Below are positions 41,949 through 50,954 of a DNA stretch of 64,000 bases, piece after piece. Origin of the DNA: Desulfuromonas soudanensis (GTDB taxonomy: Bacteria; Desulfobacterota; Desulfuromonadia; Desulfuromonadales; WTL); assembly GCF_001278055.1 (NCBI RefSeq), contig NZ_CP010802.1:930001-994000 (forward strand), in the 5' to 3' direction. Position 1 is the first letter of the stretch. Each line of letters begins with the position of its first letter. The notes under the pieces were generated by a model, which did not search any database, was not told the DNA's origin, and was given only the letters and a program-made list of their open reading frames with translations. The translations under genes and the position numbers were made by a program.

Positions 41949-41995
41949 CAAGGAGGTGATCATCAAAAAACCTTTTGAACAAAGGATGTGACGAC

Positions 41996-42454
41996 ATGAA
42001 AGCTTTTCGGTGGAGTCTCGGCTCCCTTCTGCTCCTGGCGATTCTTCTGCTTTCCCTGCCGGCCCTGGCCGCCACGGCCAACTTCTCCGAAGTGGTGACC
42101 GGCATCCAGGTGGTTCCGGTCACCATGAACCGCGCGGTCACCGCCGTCTCGGCCCCGGTGATCGCCCGGCTGCAGCTCCCCTTCAAGGCCCAGGTGCTCG
42201 GGGTCTCAAGCAGCTGCGAAACCGCCGACTATGCCTCGACCGACGAGGTCTACACCATCGACGTTCTGGAAGCCGGCACGACGATCCTGTCGGCGCCAAT
42301 CACCCTGGCCGCCGCCGATACGGTCTATGGCGGCACCCTCGCCGATACGACAATTGCCGACGAGGCCGTGGTCACCGTTGTTCTCGACGTCTCCGGCACC
42401 ACGCCCAGCGTCGAAGATGTGACGGTTCTGCTGACACTGCGACGAACGAACTGA
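41996..42454 (+). CDS. Signal-peptide-bearing head accessory protein
   Basis: The ATG at 41996 follows AAAGGATG. The 152-residue product has an N-terminal signal peptide (SLGSLLLLAILLLSLPALAA) and a beta-rich domain (TRAVSAPVIARLQLPFKAQ...). The place just after the capsid is where head-decoration proteins are encoded, but export by Sec conflicts with capsid assembly in the cytoplasm. The role is unclear. Confidence 0.6.
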   Translation: MKAFRWSLGSLLLLAILLLSLPALAATANFSEVVTGIQVVPVTMNRAVTAVSAPVIARLQLPFKAQVLGVSSSCETADYASTDEVYTIDVLEAGTTILSAPITLAAADTVYGGTLADTTIADEAVVTVVLDVSGTTPSVEDVTVLLTLRRTN

Positions 42455-42480
42455 CTGACCATTACCCGTGACGTGAAACC

Positions 42481-42503
42481 GGCGGGGAGAGATCCTCCCC
42501 GCC
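42481..42503 (+). terminator. Hairpin after the accessory gene
   Basis: GGCGGGG and CCCCGCC pair around a short loop, followed by AGTTTGAT. It lies 27 bases past the stop of the 41996 gene. Confidence 0.5.
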
Positions 42504-42587
42504 AGTTTGATCGCGCGGATCGGGCGCATCGATCGGACCAGACCGACGCTCCGGATCGGAACGATCAACCCCCATGCCGAGGACACC

Positions 42588-43226
42588 ATGCTGCTCGACC
42601 TCATCAAAGCCAAAGTCAAAGACGACAGCGCCCGGCTCACCGATGCCGCCGACTACACCCCGGCGCTCTCCGGAGCCCTGGAGCGTTATTCCAAGCACCG
42701 GCCGAAGGATATCGTCAAAGATCTTGCCGGGGACGGCACCCACGATCTGGCGCTTCCGGCCGAGTGGGTGGAGGGATTCTCCCAGGTGCGCCGCGTCGAA
42801 TACCCGATCGGCGAGATTCCCGAGACGCTCCTCGATGCCGGGGAGTGGGCCCTCTACCTCTCCCCCCTGGGGCTGTCGCTGCGCCTGATCGAGGTGGCGC
42901 CTGTCGTCACCGAAAGCGTACGGGTCACCCTGACCGTGCCGCGCCTCGAGGCGGACATCCCGCCCGGCGACGTCGACGCGGTGGCCTGCCTCGCTGCCTC
43001 GATCTGCCTGCGCACCCTGGCCGCCCTCTACGGGCAGACCTCGGACCCGACGATTCAGGCCGACGTGGTGAACTACCGGAGCAAGATGGACGAATTCCGC
43101 CGCATGGCCGACTCCCTCGAGGCGCGATTCAACGCTCACCTCGGCATCGACAAGGACGGCTCCGCCCCGGCCGCCGGCGTCGTCGCCAGTGCCCCGCGCG
43201 GCGGCCGCCCCCGGTTGACTCACTAG
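42588..43226 (+). CDS. Head-tail connector-like protein
   Basis: The 212-residue protein is largely helical with KHRPKDIVKDLAGDGTHDLALPAEWVEGFSQVRRVEYP near the start, a pattern found in phage neck proteins. It takes the usual slot of the Mu gp36-type protein between capsid and tail genes. Confidence 0.65.
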   Translation: MLLDLIKAKVKDDSARLTDAADYTPALSGALERYSKHRPKDIVKDLAGDGTHDLALPAEWVEGFSQVRRVEYPIGEIPETLLDAGEWALYLSPLGLSLRLIEVAPVVTESVRVTLTVPRLEADIPPGDVDAVACLAASICLRTLAALYGQTSDPTIQADVVNYRSKMDEFRRMADSLEARFNAHLGIDKDGSAPAAGVVASAPRGGRPRLTH

Positions 43227-43234
43227 GAGATTGC

Positions 43235-43738
43235 ATGTTCCAGCCGATCGCCAGGATCGTCGAAAAGGGGACGCTGCTCACGGGGCAGGGTGCCAAGATC
43301 GTGCGCAAGGCCCAGGTGGCCGCCATGCACGAGGCCACGCAGTTCGGCGTGCGCGCCGTCAAGGAGCGCACTCCCCAGGGGGTGAGCGGCGCGGCCGGGG
43401 GGCTCCTCTCGACGATCCAGGCCGAGGTCCGGAAGCGGTCGTCCGGGGTCATCGGCATCATCGGCACCTCATCCCCCTACGGCCTGGTGGTCGAGAAGGG
43501 GCGCCGCCCCGGCAAGGGGTTTCCTCCCGAGGGGAGCATGCTGCGCTGGATCGAGGTGAAGATGGGGGTCTCCCGCGAGGAGGCCGAGAGGATTGAATTC
43601 CCCCTCCGGCGGGCCATCGCCAAAAAGGGGACCAAGGGGGCGTTCATGTTCGAGCAGACGCTCAAAGAAGACTGGCAGGATTTTCAACGGATTTTTGACC
43701 GCCACGGCGTGACCATCGCCCGGGAGTTGGACAAATGA
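43235..43738 (+). CDS. HK97 gp10-like head-tail joining protein
   Basis: The 167-residue protein has GVRAVKERTPQGVSGAAGGLLSTIQAEV and GLVVEKGRRPGKGFPP, typical of the HK97-gp10/minor tail protein fold. It would join the head-tail interface. It overlaps the next gene by four bases. Confidence 0.75.
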   Translation: MFQPIARIVEKGTLLTGQGAKIVRKAQVAAMHEATQFGVRAVKERTPQGVSGAAGGLLSTIQAEVRKRSSGVIGIIGTSSPYGLVVEKGRRPGKGFPPEGSMLRWIEVKMGVSREEAERIEFPLRRAIAKKGTKGAFMFEQTLKEDWQDFQRIFDRHGVTIARELDK

Positions 43739-44289
43739 GCGATCAAACAATCAGAGCCGCGATCAAGGCGCGCCTCGCCGCCATGGGCCCCGGCATCGGC
43801 CGGGTGCACGATTACGAGCGGATGGCCGTCACCGTCAAAGAGTTCATCGATCTCTTCCAGGACCCGACGACGAAGAAGCTTTTCGGCTGGGAAATCACCC
43901 GCCGCTCCTTCCGGGTGCAGAAGGTCGCCATGGGCAAGTGGAAGGTGGTCCACCGCTACATGATCCGCGGCTACTACGGACTCAATGACGCTGCCGGTAC
44001 CGAGAAAGTCATCAACGCCCTGGCCGACACCATCATTCTCAATTTCACCCGGCAGCGCATCGCCGGCACCCAGGGGGACCAGCTCCCCGAGGGGAAGGTC
44101 GAACAGTGGATGTTCGGCAACGTCCTGTGCCACCGCGCCGAGATTGAGCTCCCCGAGGTTGCCGAAATCGTCGAGCAGCTGCCGGAGGATGGGGAAACCG
44201 ACCTGCTCGCCGTCGGACTCGATTACTACCTCAAGGCCGGCGACGACGTGGTCGACGCCAGCGACGAGATCACCCTTTCAGGACCTTAA
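43735..44289 (+). CDS. Tail terminator-like protein (Mu gp37 slot)
   Basis: The 184-residue protein has the phage tail terminator pattern (RYMIRGYYGLNDAAGTEKVINALADTIILNF). It would end tail-tube polymerisation. Followed closely by the DUF2635 gene. Confidence 0.7.
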   Translation: MSDQTIRAAIKARLAAMGPGIGRVHDYERMAVTVKEFIDLFQDPTTKKLFGWEITRRSFRVQKVAMGKWKVVHRYMIRGYYGLNDAAGTEKVINALADTIILNFTRQRIAGTQGDQLPEGKVEQWMFGNVLCHRAEIELPEVAEIVEQLPEDGETDLLAVGLDYYLKAGDDVVDASDEITLSGP

Positions 44290-44304
44290 CCAATGGAGGA
44301 TTGC

Positions 44305-44502
44305 ATGAAAGCCAAGGCCGCCCCGGGACTCAAAGTCCCCAAAGAAGGAAAGCCCCGCGAGTACATCACCGACGCCAAGACCCTCGACCTGCCGGACACC
44401 GCCTATTACCGGCGGCTGGTCCGCGACGGCTCGCTGGTCGAGGAGACCGACAAACCCGCCGCCCCGTCTCCGGATGCGGCCAAAAAGGGAGGTAAAGTCT
44501 GA
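44305..44502 (+). CDS. DUF2635 family protein (Mu gp38-like)
   Basis: The ATG at 44305 is preceded by TGGAGGA; an upstream in-frame ATG overlaps that site. The 65-residue product has KAAPGLKVPKEGKPREYITD, TLDLPDTAYYRRLV, the DUF2635 signature. It lies immediately before the sheath gene, as in Mu. Confidence 0.85.
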   Translation: MKAKAAPGLKVPKEGKPREYITDAKTLDLPDTAYYRRLVRDGSLVEETDKPAAPSPDAAKKGGKV

Positions 44503-45920
44503 TGATCGAGTTCGACAACATCCCGGCCAGCATCCGCAAGCCGGGCAAGTATCTGGAGTTCAACACCGCCCTGGCCGTCCGCACCCTGCCGGCCAATTTG
44601 CAGAAGATGCTGATCGTCGCCCAGCGCCTCGCCGCCGGAAGCGTCGCGGCCCTGGTGCCGACCCGGGTCTTCAGCGACGCCGAAGCCGCCGGCTATTTCG
44701 GCTCCGGCAGCGATGCGCATCTGATGGTGCGCGCGGCGATCACCGCCAACCCCTATCTGGATCTTTCTGTCTGCGCCCTCGACGATGCCGTCGCCGGGGT
44801 GGCGGCGGCCGGCAGCGAGCTGGTTTCCGGTCCGGCCACCGGCCCCGGGTCGTACAGGCTCTTCATCGGCGGCCGCAAAATCGAAGTCGGCATCGCCAAC
44901 GGCGCCACCGCCGCCTCGATCGCCGCCGCCCTGGTCGCCGAAGCGGCCAATTACGCCGACCTGCCGGCGGGCCTGGCGGTCAACGGCGTCACTCCGGAGC
45001 AGATCGACATCACCGCCCGGCACAAGGGGACCACCGGCAACCAGATCAGCATCGCTCACGAGATCTCGGCTGCCGGCGTCGCAGCGGTGACCGTCGCCAT
45101 GGTCGGCGGCGCCACCGATCCCGACACCACCACGGCTTTTGCCGTTATCTTCGGCGCCCAGTATCATTTCATCGCCATCCCCTACACCGACCAGACCGCC
45201 GCGACCGCACTGAGGGATCACCTCGATGCCGTCAGCGGCCCGCTGGAGCAGCGCCCCGGGCGCGGCGTGGCCGCCATGACCGGTTCACTGGGTGCCGCCA
45301 CCACCCTGGCCGGGCAGGTCAACGGCGGCCGGGTGAGCCTGCCGCACCTGCGCGGCACACGTAGCGCCGCTATGGTCGTCGCTGCCGCCTATGCCGCCGT
45401 CGGCGCCGGCGAAGAAGATCCCGCCCGCCCCTGGAACACCCTGGCGCTCAAGGGGATCCACGCCCCCGGCATCTCCGATCGCCTCAGCCGTACCGAACAG
45501 GAAGCCGAGCTCGCCAACGGCGTCACCCCCCTCGAGGTCGGCCCGGGCGAGAAGGTGCAGATCGTCCGCGCCATCTCCACCTACACCCTCGATCCCCAGG
45601 GGATTGCCGACATCAGCCTCCTCGATTTCACGACCATCGGCACCCTCGACTACGTGCGCAAGGCCTGCCGTGACCGGGTGGCGCTGCGCTTCCCGCGCTC
45701 GAAGCTCTCCGCCCGCACCCCGGCCCGGGTGCGCACCGAAATTCTCGACGTCCTCGACAAGCTCGAGGAGCTGGAAATCGTCGAGGAGGTCGCCGCCAAT
45801 AAAGACGGCGTGATCGTCGAGAAGAGCCTCCAGGACCCCAACCGCCTCGACTCGAAGATCCCGGTCGACATCGTCAACGGCCTGCACGTTTTTGCCGGCC
45901 GCATCGACCTGCTGCTGTAA
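44502..45920 (+). CDS. Contractile tail sheath protein (Mu gpL-like)
   Basis: The 472-residue protein is a Mu-type sheath: MIEFDNIPASIRKPGKYLEF at the N-terminus and a C-terminal ADISLLDFTTIGTLDYVRKACRDRVALRFPRSKL. An inserted domain around residues 100-200 is rich in Ala and Gly. Its presence shows a myovirus-type contractile tail. Confidence 0.9.
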   Translation: MIEFDNIPASIRKPGKYLEFNTALAVRTLPANLQKMLIVAQRLAAGSVAALVPTRVFSDAEAAGYFGSGSDAHLMVRAAITANPYLDLSVCALDDAVAGVAAAGSELVSGPATGPGSYRLFIGGRKIEVGIANGATAASIAAALVAEAANYADLPAGLAVNGVTPEQIDITARHKGTTGNQISIAHEISAAGVAAVTVAMVGGATDPDTTTAFAVIFGAQYHFIAIPYTDQTAATALRDHLDAVSGPLEQRPGRGVAAMTGSLGAATTLAGQVNGGRVSLPHLRGTRSAAMVVAAAYAAVGAGEEDPARPWNTLALKGIHAPGISDRLSRTEQEAELANGVTPLEVGPGEKVQIVRAISTYTLDPQGIADISLLDFTTIGTLDYVRKACRDRVALRFPRSKLSARTPARVRTEILDVLDKLEELEIVEEVAANKDGVIVEKSLQDPNRLDSKIPVDIVNGLHVFAGRIDLLL

Positions 45921-45957
45921 CCCCGGCCACCCAGTACTTATATAAGGAGCATCGCCC

Positions 45958-46314
45958 ATGGAATACATCAACCGCTGCACCCTGAGCATCAACGGCCAGG
46001 AGATCACCGATTTTAAAAAGTTCACCGACAACGAACGCGAATTGGCCCGGCAGGTCAATCTCATGAACAAAACCGGCCACTGCGGCGTCACCCAGCGCCC
46101 CGGGTGCAAGCTCGACTATGTGGTCCCTCTCGATTCGGAGCCCTTCGATTTCGACGTCGTCAAAGACGGCACCTTGAGTGTCGAATACGAGAACGGCAAG
46201 CGCATCACCTTCAGCGGGGTGCGCACCCTGAAGGTCGGCGAGTCGACGATCGACGGGGACAACGAGCTGGTGCAGACCATCGAATTCGGGGCCCAGAAAC
46301 GGGCTGCGGAATAA
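45958..46314 (+). CDS. Tail tube protein (Mu gpM-like)
   Basis: The 118-residue protein is the size of the Mu tube subunit, with beta strands such as DYVVPLDSEPFDFDVVKDGTLSVEYENGKRITF. It forms the inner tube within the sheath. GAGCATCGCCC gives a modest ribosome site. Confidence 0.85.
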   Translation: MEYINRCTLSINGQEITDFKKFTDNERELARQVNLMNKTGHCGVTQRPGCKLDYVVPLDSEPFDFDVVKDGTLSVEYENGKRITFSGVRTLKVGESTIDGDNELVQTIEFGAQKRAAE

Positions 46315-46320
46315 CACCAC

Positions 46321-46357
46321 CCCCGGCCCCTCCTGATTCAGGGGGGCGGGGGCTTTT
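46321..46357 (+). terminator. Hairpin after the tube gene
   Basis: CCCCGGCCCCTCCTG pairs imperfectly with CAGGGGGGCGGGG and is followed by CTTTTAT. The core CCCTCCTGATTCAGG also occurs in the hairpin after the capsid gene. Confidence 0.55.
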
Positions 46358-46376
46358 ATCAAGGGAGGTTTGAACA

Positions 46377-46790
46377 ATGGTCGAAATACCTATGGAAAGT
46401 GGAATTCTGCCGATCGGCGTTATCTCCGGAGGGACCCTGCGGCGGAATTACACCCTGCGCCCCATGCGGGTGAAGGATTCGCTCGCTGCCCGGCGCTCTC
46501 CGGATATGCCCCGCGCCGAAGGTGATGACAACCTGCTCGGGCTGATTTCGTTTGCCGCCCGGCTCGATATCGACGGGGTGCCCCGCGAGGAGATGACCCT
46601 CGATTTCATGCTCGAGCTTTTGGACGATGACCTGACGGAAATCCTCGAAGCCGATCAGAGGTTGAAAGAGGAAATCGCCCGATTTCGAGGCGCACCATCA
46701 GAAAAAGCTGACGCTGGCGCTTCTGAAGCTGCGCATCCCCTGGGAGGTAGCCCAGGCGATGGACCCGCCGGAAGCGATGCTGTGGCTTGA
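46377..46790 (+). CDS. Tail assembly chaperone (Mu gp41-like), short form
   Basis: The 137-residue protein lies between tube and tape measure, the place of the tail chaperone pair G/GT in tailed phages. It shows MRVKDSLAARRSPDMPRAEGDDNLLGLISFAARLDIDG. Its C-terminus from residue 102 on is low-complexity, as expected if it is the unshifted version of a frameshift pair. Confidence 0.75.
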   Translation: MVEIPMESGILPIGVISGGTLRRNYTLRPMRVKDSLAARRSPDMPRAEGDDNLLGLISFAARLDIDGVPREEMTLDFMLELLDDDLTEILEADQRLKEEIARFRGAPSEKADAGASEAAHPLGGSPGDGPAGSDAVA

Positions 46791-46857
46791 AGCCTGGAAA
46801 GATCTGAACACCCAGACGCCCAAACCCAAAGCCACCAAGATCAGGCGGAAGAAGTGA
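46665..46857 (+). CDS. Frameshift extension of the tail chaperone
   Basis: A second frame (+1, or equivalently -2) opens after an in-frame TGA at 46662 and runs to 46857 with no start codon until late. From GAT at 46681 it encodes FEAHHQKKLTLALLKLRIPW and AMDPPEAMLWLEAWKDLN, a sensible tail-chaperone C-terminus. The crossover must lie between 46664 and 46680, near GAGGAAATCGCCCG. Mu's equivalent gene pair is also expressed by a frameshift. Confidence 0.7.
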
Positions 46858-46861
46858 CCCG

Positions 46862-48640
46862 ATGAGCAGAAACGTCGTCTCCATCGAATTGATCGGCAAA
46901 GCCGGAAAGCTCCTTCGCGAGCTCGACACGTCGTCCAACGGCGTGCGCAAGTTCGGGCGGGTGGTGAAGGGCGAGTTCGCCGCGCTGCGTCGCGCGGCGG
47001 GCTCGCTGCAGGGGACCCTGGCCGGCATCGGTCTGTCGGTCGGCGCCGTGGCCCTCACCAAGCAATCCGCCCTGCTCGACAAAGAGCTAACCCAGATCGG
47101 CCAGACGGCCGGGGCGAGCAAGGACCAGGTCGCCGGCCTACGCAAAGAGCTCTTTACCATGGGCAAGGACGGCGGCGCCCAGGTCGAGGGGCTCAAGGAC
47201 GGCTTCAATAACCTGATCCAGGCCGGACAGTCGTGGAAGGCCTCTCTGGAGTCGACCCGGGCGATCAATGTCGCCTCAGGGGTGACCGGCGCCGGCAGCG
47301 CAATTCTCGCCGGTGGCCTCACGGTCGGCGCCGCCGCCTACAACATCGACCTGGAGAAGCCCGGCAAAGCGCTCGAACTCCTCGACAAGATGACGGCCGC
47401 CGGCCGCCTCGGCAACGCCGAACTGGAGAACCTCGCCTCGATCTTCGCCCGGGTCGGCGTCAACGCCTCGGCCGCAGGGATGGACTTCGACAAGACCCTG
47501 GCCTTTCTCGAAACGCTCTCCATGGTCGAGCGCAACCCCGAGCGCTTGGCCACCATGGCCGACTCGACCCTGCGCCTCTTCACCAACCTGCGCTACATGG
47601 CCAACGCTCAGAAGGCGACGGGAGTCAAGTTCTTCGATGCCAAGGGCGAGCGCCGCGACGCCGTGGCGGTGCTCAAGGACATCAAGACCCAGTACGACAA
47701 GCTCGGCACCGACAAGGAACGGGCGCTCTACGTTCAGAAGGCCTTCGGCGAGGCCGATCTCGATACCATCAAGGGCCTTCGGGCGCTGCTGGCGGGGTCG
47801 AATCTCGACAAGATAGGGGAGTTTTCGGCGGTAATTGCAGCCGCCGGAGGCACCCTGAAACGTGATTTCGGCGACGCCACAGACAACCTGATCGACCAGA
47901 CCGGGCGCATGAAAAACACGCTGCGCGAAGCCGCCGACGGTTTCGCCAAGCCGATCAAGGACGCCCTGAGCAAAACGTCCAAGTATCTGCTCGACAAGAA
48001 AGAGGAGGGCGGCCTCGGCCTCTCCGGAAAGCAGCTCCTCGGCGGCGGTCTCGCCATCGCCGGCGGTACGGCCCTGGTCGCCCGCTACGGCGGCACCTTG
48101 GCTAAACGTCTCTTGTCGCGAGGCGGCTCGGTCGTCGGCGGCATCGCCGAAGGCAAGGCGATCGAAGCGGCCACCGGCGTTCAGCCGATCTTCGTCACCA
48201 ACTGGCCGGCGACGCTGGGCGCGGCGTCAATGGTCGCCGATCAGGCGGCCGGTCGGGCGGCGGGCAAGGTCCTCTCCGCTGCCGGCCTGACGACGAAGGG
48301 GGCGCTCATTGCCGGCGGCGTCGCTCTCCTCCCGGCGTTTCTGGCCGTCTCCGTCGGCGCCGCTTCCCGGGACGTCGGATCATGGCTGGCGGAAAAACAG
48401 GCCAACGGCACGTCGACCGCCGGACTGGAGCAGCTGCGCATGCAGCACATGGTGATGGGCGGCGGTCCCGATTCCTACCAGGTCAAGCTCATCGACGAGG
48501 TGCTTTCCGGACGAAACGACCGGACAACACCCGTGCAAAACGACATCAGCATCGGGCTGTCGATCGACGAACAGAACCGCCTGACCGCGTACAGCAACGA
48601 TCTCAACACCAAGGTCAACGTCAAACGGGGGGAATTCTAA
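46862..48640 (+). CDS. Tape measure protein (short)
   Basis: The 592-residue protein begins with a helical IELIGKAGKLLRELDTSSNGVRKFGRVVKGEFAALRR, and has hydrophobic helices in the second half (KGALIAGGVALLPAFLAVSVGAA). It sits right after the chaperone pair, which identifies it as tape measure. It is short for a contractile tail, which predicts a compact tail. Confidence 0.85.
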   Translation: MSRNVVSIELIGKAGKLLRELDTSSNGVRKFGRVVKGEFAALRRAAGSLQGTLAGIGLSVGAVALTKQSALLDKELTQIGQTAGASKDQVAGLRKELFTMGKDGGAQVEGLKDGFNNLIQAGQSWKASLESTRAINVASGVTGAGSAILAGGLTVGAAAYNIDLEKPGKALELLDKMTAAGRLGNAELENLASIFARVGVNASAAGMDFDKTLAFLETLSMVERNPERLATMADSTLRLFTNLRYMANAQKATGVKFFDAKGERRDAVAVLKDIKTQYDKLGTDKERALYVQKAFGEADLDTIKGLRALLAGSNLDKIGEFSAVIAAAGGTLKRDFGDATDNLIDQTGRMKNTLREAADGFAKPIKDALSKTSKYLLDKKEEGGLGLSGKQLLGGGLAIAGGTALVARYGGTLAKRLLSRGGSVVGGIAEGKAIEAATGVQPIFVTNWPATLGAASMVADQAAGRAAGKVLSAAGLTTKGALIAGGVALLPAFLAVSVGAASRDVGSWLAEKQANGTSTAGLEQLRMQHMVMGGGPDSYQVKLIDEVLSGRNDRTTPVQNDISIGLSIDEQNRLTAYSNDLNTKVNVKRGEF

Positions 48641-49909
48641 ATGGACCGCTTTGCCGCCACCCTCGACGAGTTTCCCCTCGATGTCGAAACCCTCGACGAC
48701 AGTTTCGAAAAGGCCGTTGCGGTCTACGAATACCCGTACCGGGACGGCGCCGGGACCGACGATCTCGGGCAGAAGGCCCGGTCACTCCGGCTGCGCTGCT
48801 ACTGGTGGGAAGAGACGTATCAAAAACACTTTGAGTTTCTCGATCACCTCAAGCAGCGCTCCCTCTTTTCTCTGACCCATCCAAAGTACGGCCTCATCAA
48901 GGGGCGGATCCGCTCCGTTTCGGTGCGTCACGACGACCGCCAGGAACTGGCCGAGGTCGATATCGATTTTGTCGAGGATCTCTCCAGCCAGGAGACCCCG
49001 GCCGTCTATCCTGACGTGAAAGCCGGCGGAGAGGAGTCGTTTCTTTTCGGACAGTCCGAGCTGCAGGATAACCTGCGCACCTCGGCGAGTGCCGAACTCG
49101 GCGAGGCCACGGCGGCCGCCTTGTTCACTCAGTCTCTGGACCCGTCCCTGGGGATCGCCGAGCAGTTCCCCGGCGTGTCGCTCAAAACCCGCAACTGGCT
49201 CAAGGCCGTCGAGGCCGCGGTCAGTGCCTGGGACGCCTCCGGATCGCTGGTCGCCAACCCCGCCGGCTCGCTGGTTTCGACCACCGCCTTCGCCGCGAAT
49301 CTCCCGGGGCGGGTGGTCGGCAGTGTGGCCAGGGCTGCCGAGCGTTACGCCCTGGGGCTGGTCTCGCTGCGCAGCTCGCCGGCGCGGTTTCTTTCCGCCT
49401 ATCGCGCGGGGTTGCCGGATTTCAGCGCTCTCAACGACAACTACGCCACTGTTGCCACCATCGCCGGAACGCAGCGCCTGGCCCTGGAAGCCGCCGAACT
49501 CTATGGCGCCGACGAGGAGTCCCGCGACGGCTTGCGGCGGTCGGAACAGACGCCGGCTTTCGACGCCAGCGGCCGGTTTATCGCCGCGCCGGCAGGCGAC
49601 CAGGTCATGACCGCCATCGACCTGGAACGCAGCCTGGCCGAGGTGCGGACGGCGCTGCAGGAGGCTATCGACCTGGCCCGCGGCATGGAGAGTCTCAAGG
49701 CCGCCGCCCGGCAACTCCTCGAGCACGTGAGCCAGGTCAAGCTGGAGCGGGACCGCCTAGTCACCCTCCTGCTCGACAACCCGATGCCGCTGCACCTGCT
49801 CTGTCTGCACCAGGGGCTCTCCTACCGCTACGCCGCCCGCATCCTGGCCATCAACTCGACGATTATTCATCCGTCGTTTGTCCGCGGGGAGGTGCAGGTC
49901 TATGTCTGA
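48641..49909 (+). CDS. DNA circularization-domain protein (Mu gpN-like)
   Basis: The 422-residue protein has the DNA circulation N-terminal family pattern (EFPLDVETLDDSFEKAVAVYEYPYRDGAGTDDLGQKARSLRLRCYWW). In Mu, N is a tail/baseplate protein injected with DNA. Starts directly after the tape-measure stop. Confidence 0.85.
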   Translation: MDRFAATLDEFPLDVETLDDSFEKAVAVYEYPYRDGAGTDDLGQKARSLRLRCYWWEETYQKHFEFLDHLKQRSLFSLTHPKYGLIKGRIRSVSVRHDDRQELAEVDIDFVEDLSSQETPAVYPDVKAGGEESFLFGQSELQDNLRTSASAELGEATAAALFTQSLDPSLGIAEQFPGVSLKTRNWLKAVEAAVSAWDASGSLVANPAGSLVSTTAFAANLPGRVVGSVARAAERYALGLVSLRSSPARFLSAYRAGLPDFSALNDNYATVATIAGTQRLALEAAELYGADEESRDGLRRSEQTPAFDASGRFIAAPAGDQVMTAIDLERSLAEVRTALQEAIDLARGMESLKAAARQLLEHVSQVKLERDRLVTLLLDNPMPLHLLCLHQGLSYRYAARILAINSTIIHPSFVRGEVQVYV

Positions 49910-50954
49910 GTCCACGCTGTCCCTCCACATCGGCGGCCGCCGGATCGATCGCTTTCTCTCCTACCGGGTCGATTCGGACCTGTACCAGGCCGCCGACGCC
50001 TTCAGTCTCGAGCTGGCCGATCCGGGGATGGAGATCAATCCGGGGATGCCCTGCGAGCTGCGCGTCAACGGCACGCTGGAGCTGACCGGGATCATCGACA
50101 AGGTCGCCGAGACCGGCGACAAAAACGGCAACAACGTGAGCATCGAGGGGCGCGATTTGATGGGCCTGCTGGTGGACAGCTACATCGAGGGGGAGTTTGT
50201 CGACCTGCAATCCGTGACGCTGCAGGCCCTGGCCGAGCGCCTGATCAAAAGTATCCCCTATCTCAATCGCAAGCGCCTCGTCTATCAGGCGGGGCTGGCC
50301 GGATCCGCCGCCGAGCGAACCACCGAGGAGGCCTTTGACCTCGGGCAAAAGACCCATCTCGACGCCACCCGCACGGTTTTTGAAACGTTGCGCGAGGCGG
50401 CCGTCTCCCGGGGAGTGATGTTCTTCGCCCTGCCGGACGGCACCATGGTTTTCGGCCGTCCGAAGGCTGGTGGCTCCGAGGACTTTCGGCTGACGCGCCT
50501 CCGCAGCGGCCAGGGCAACACCGTCCTCTCCGGAGGGCGGACCCGGGACATCTCGCAGCGCTATAGCCGGATCACGGTCCTGGGGCAGCAGCAGGGAAGC
50601 GATGCGATCGGCGCCGAAGAAATCAACACGGCGGCGACGGTCAACGATCCCGAGGTGGCGATCTTCAAGCCGCTGGTGATCCAGAATGACAACGACGCCC
50701 AGAGCCCGGCCCAGCATGCCCGGATGCTCCTCGAAAAACAGCGCATGGCCTCCCTGCAGTTTTCCTACCGGGTGCAGGGCCATGCCCAGGATCGGAAGAA
50801 CTGGCGAATCAATCGTCTCTGCCGGGTGAATGATGAAATCCTCCGCCCGGCGGCCAACGGCATTTTTCTCATTACCGGCCGTTCCTTCGAGCTGGACAAA
50901 CAGAGCGGCCGCAGCACCGAAGTGCGTCTCGGCCTGCCGGGGGTGATCGCATGA
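49902..50954 (+). CDS. Baseplate hub protein (Mu gpP-like)
   Basis: The 350-residue protein matches the phage late-control gpD/gpP hub group: LSLHIGGRRIDRFLSYRVDSDLYQAADAFSLELADP with beta-barrel repeats. It holds the spike under the tube. The start at 49902 sits inside the end of the preceding gene (8-base overlap). Confidence 0.85.
   Translation: MSESTLSLHIGGRRIDRFLSYRVDSDLYQAADAFSLELADPGMEINPGMPCELRVNGTLELTGIIDKVAETGDKNGNNVSIEGRDLMGLLVDSYIEGEFVDLQSVTLQALAERLIKSIPYLNRKRLVYQAGLAGSAAERTTEEAFDLGQKTHLDATRTVFETLREAAVSRGVMFFALPDGTMVFGRPKAGGSEDFRLTRLRSGQGNTVLSGGRTRDISQRYSRITVLGQQQGSDAIGAEEINTAATVNDPEVAIFKPLVIQNDNDAQSPAQHARMLLEKQRMASLQFSYRVQGHAQDRKNWRINRLCRVNDEILRPAANGIFLITGRSFELDKQSGRSTEVRLGLPGVIA

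Noticed and set aside
40444-42186. 580-residue reverse frame opposite the capsid gene
   Set aside because: Antisense to the protease-capsid fusion; composition is that of a shadow frame.
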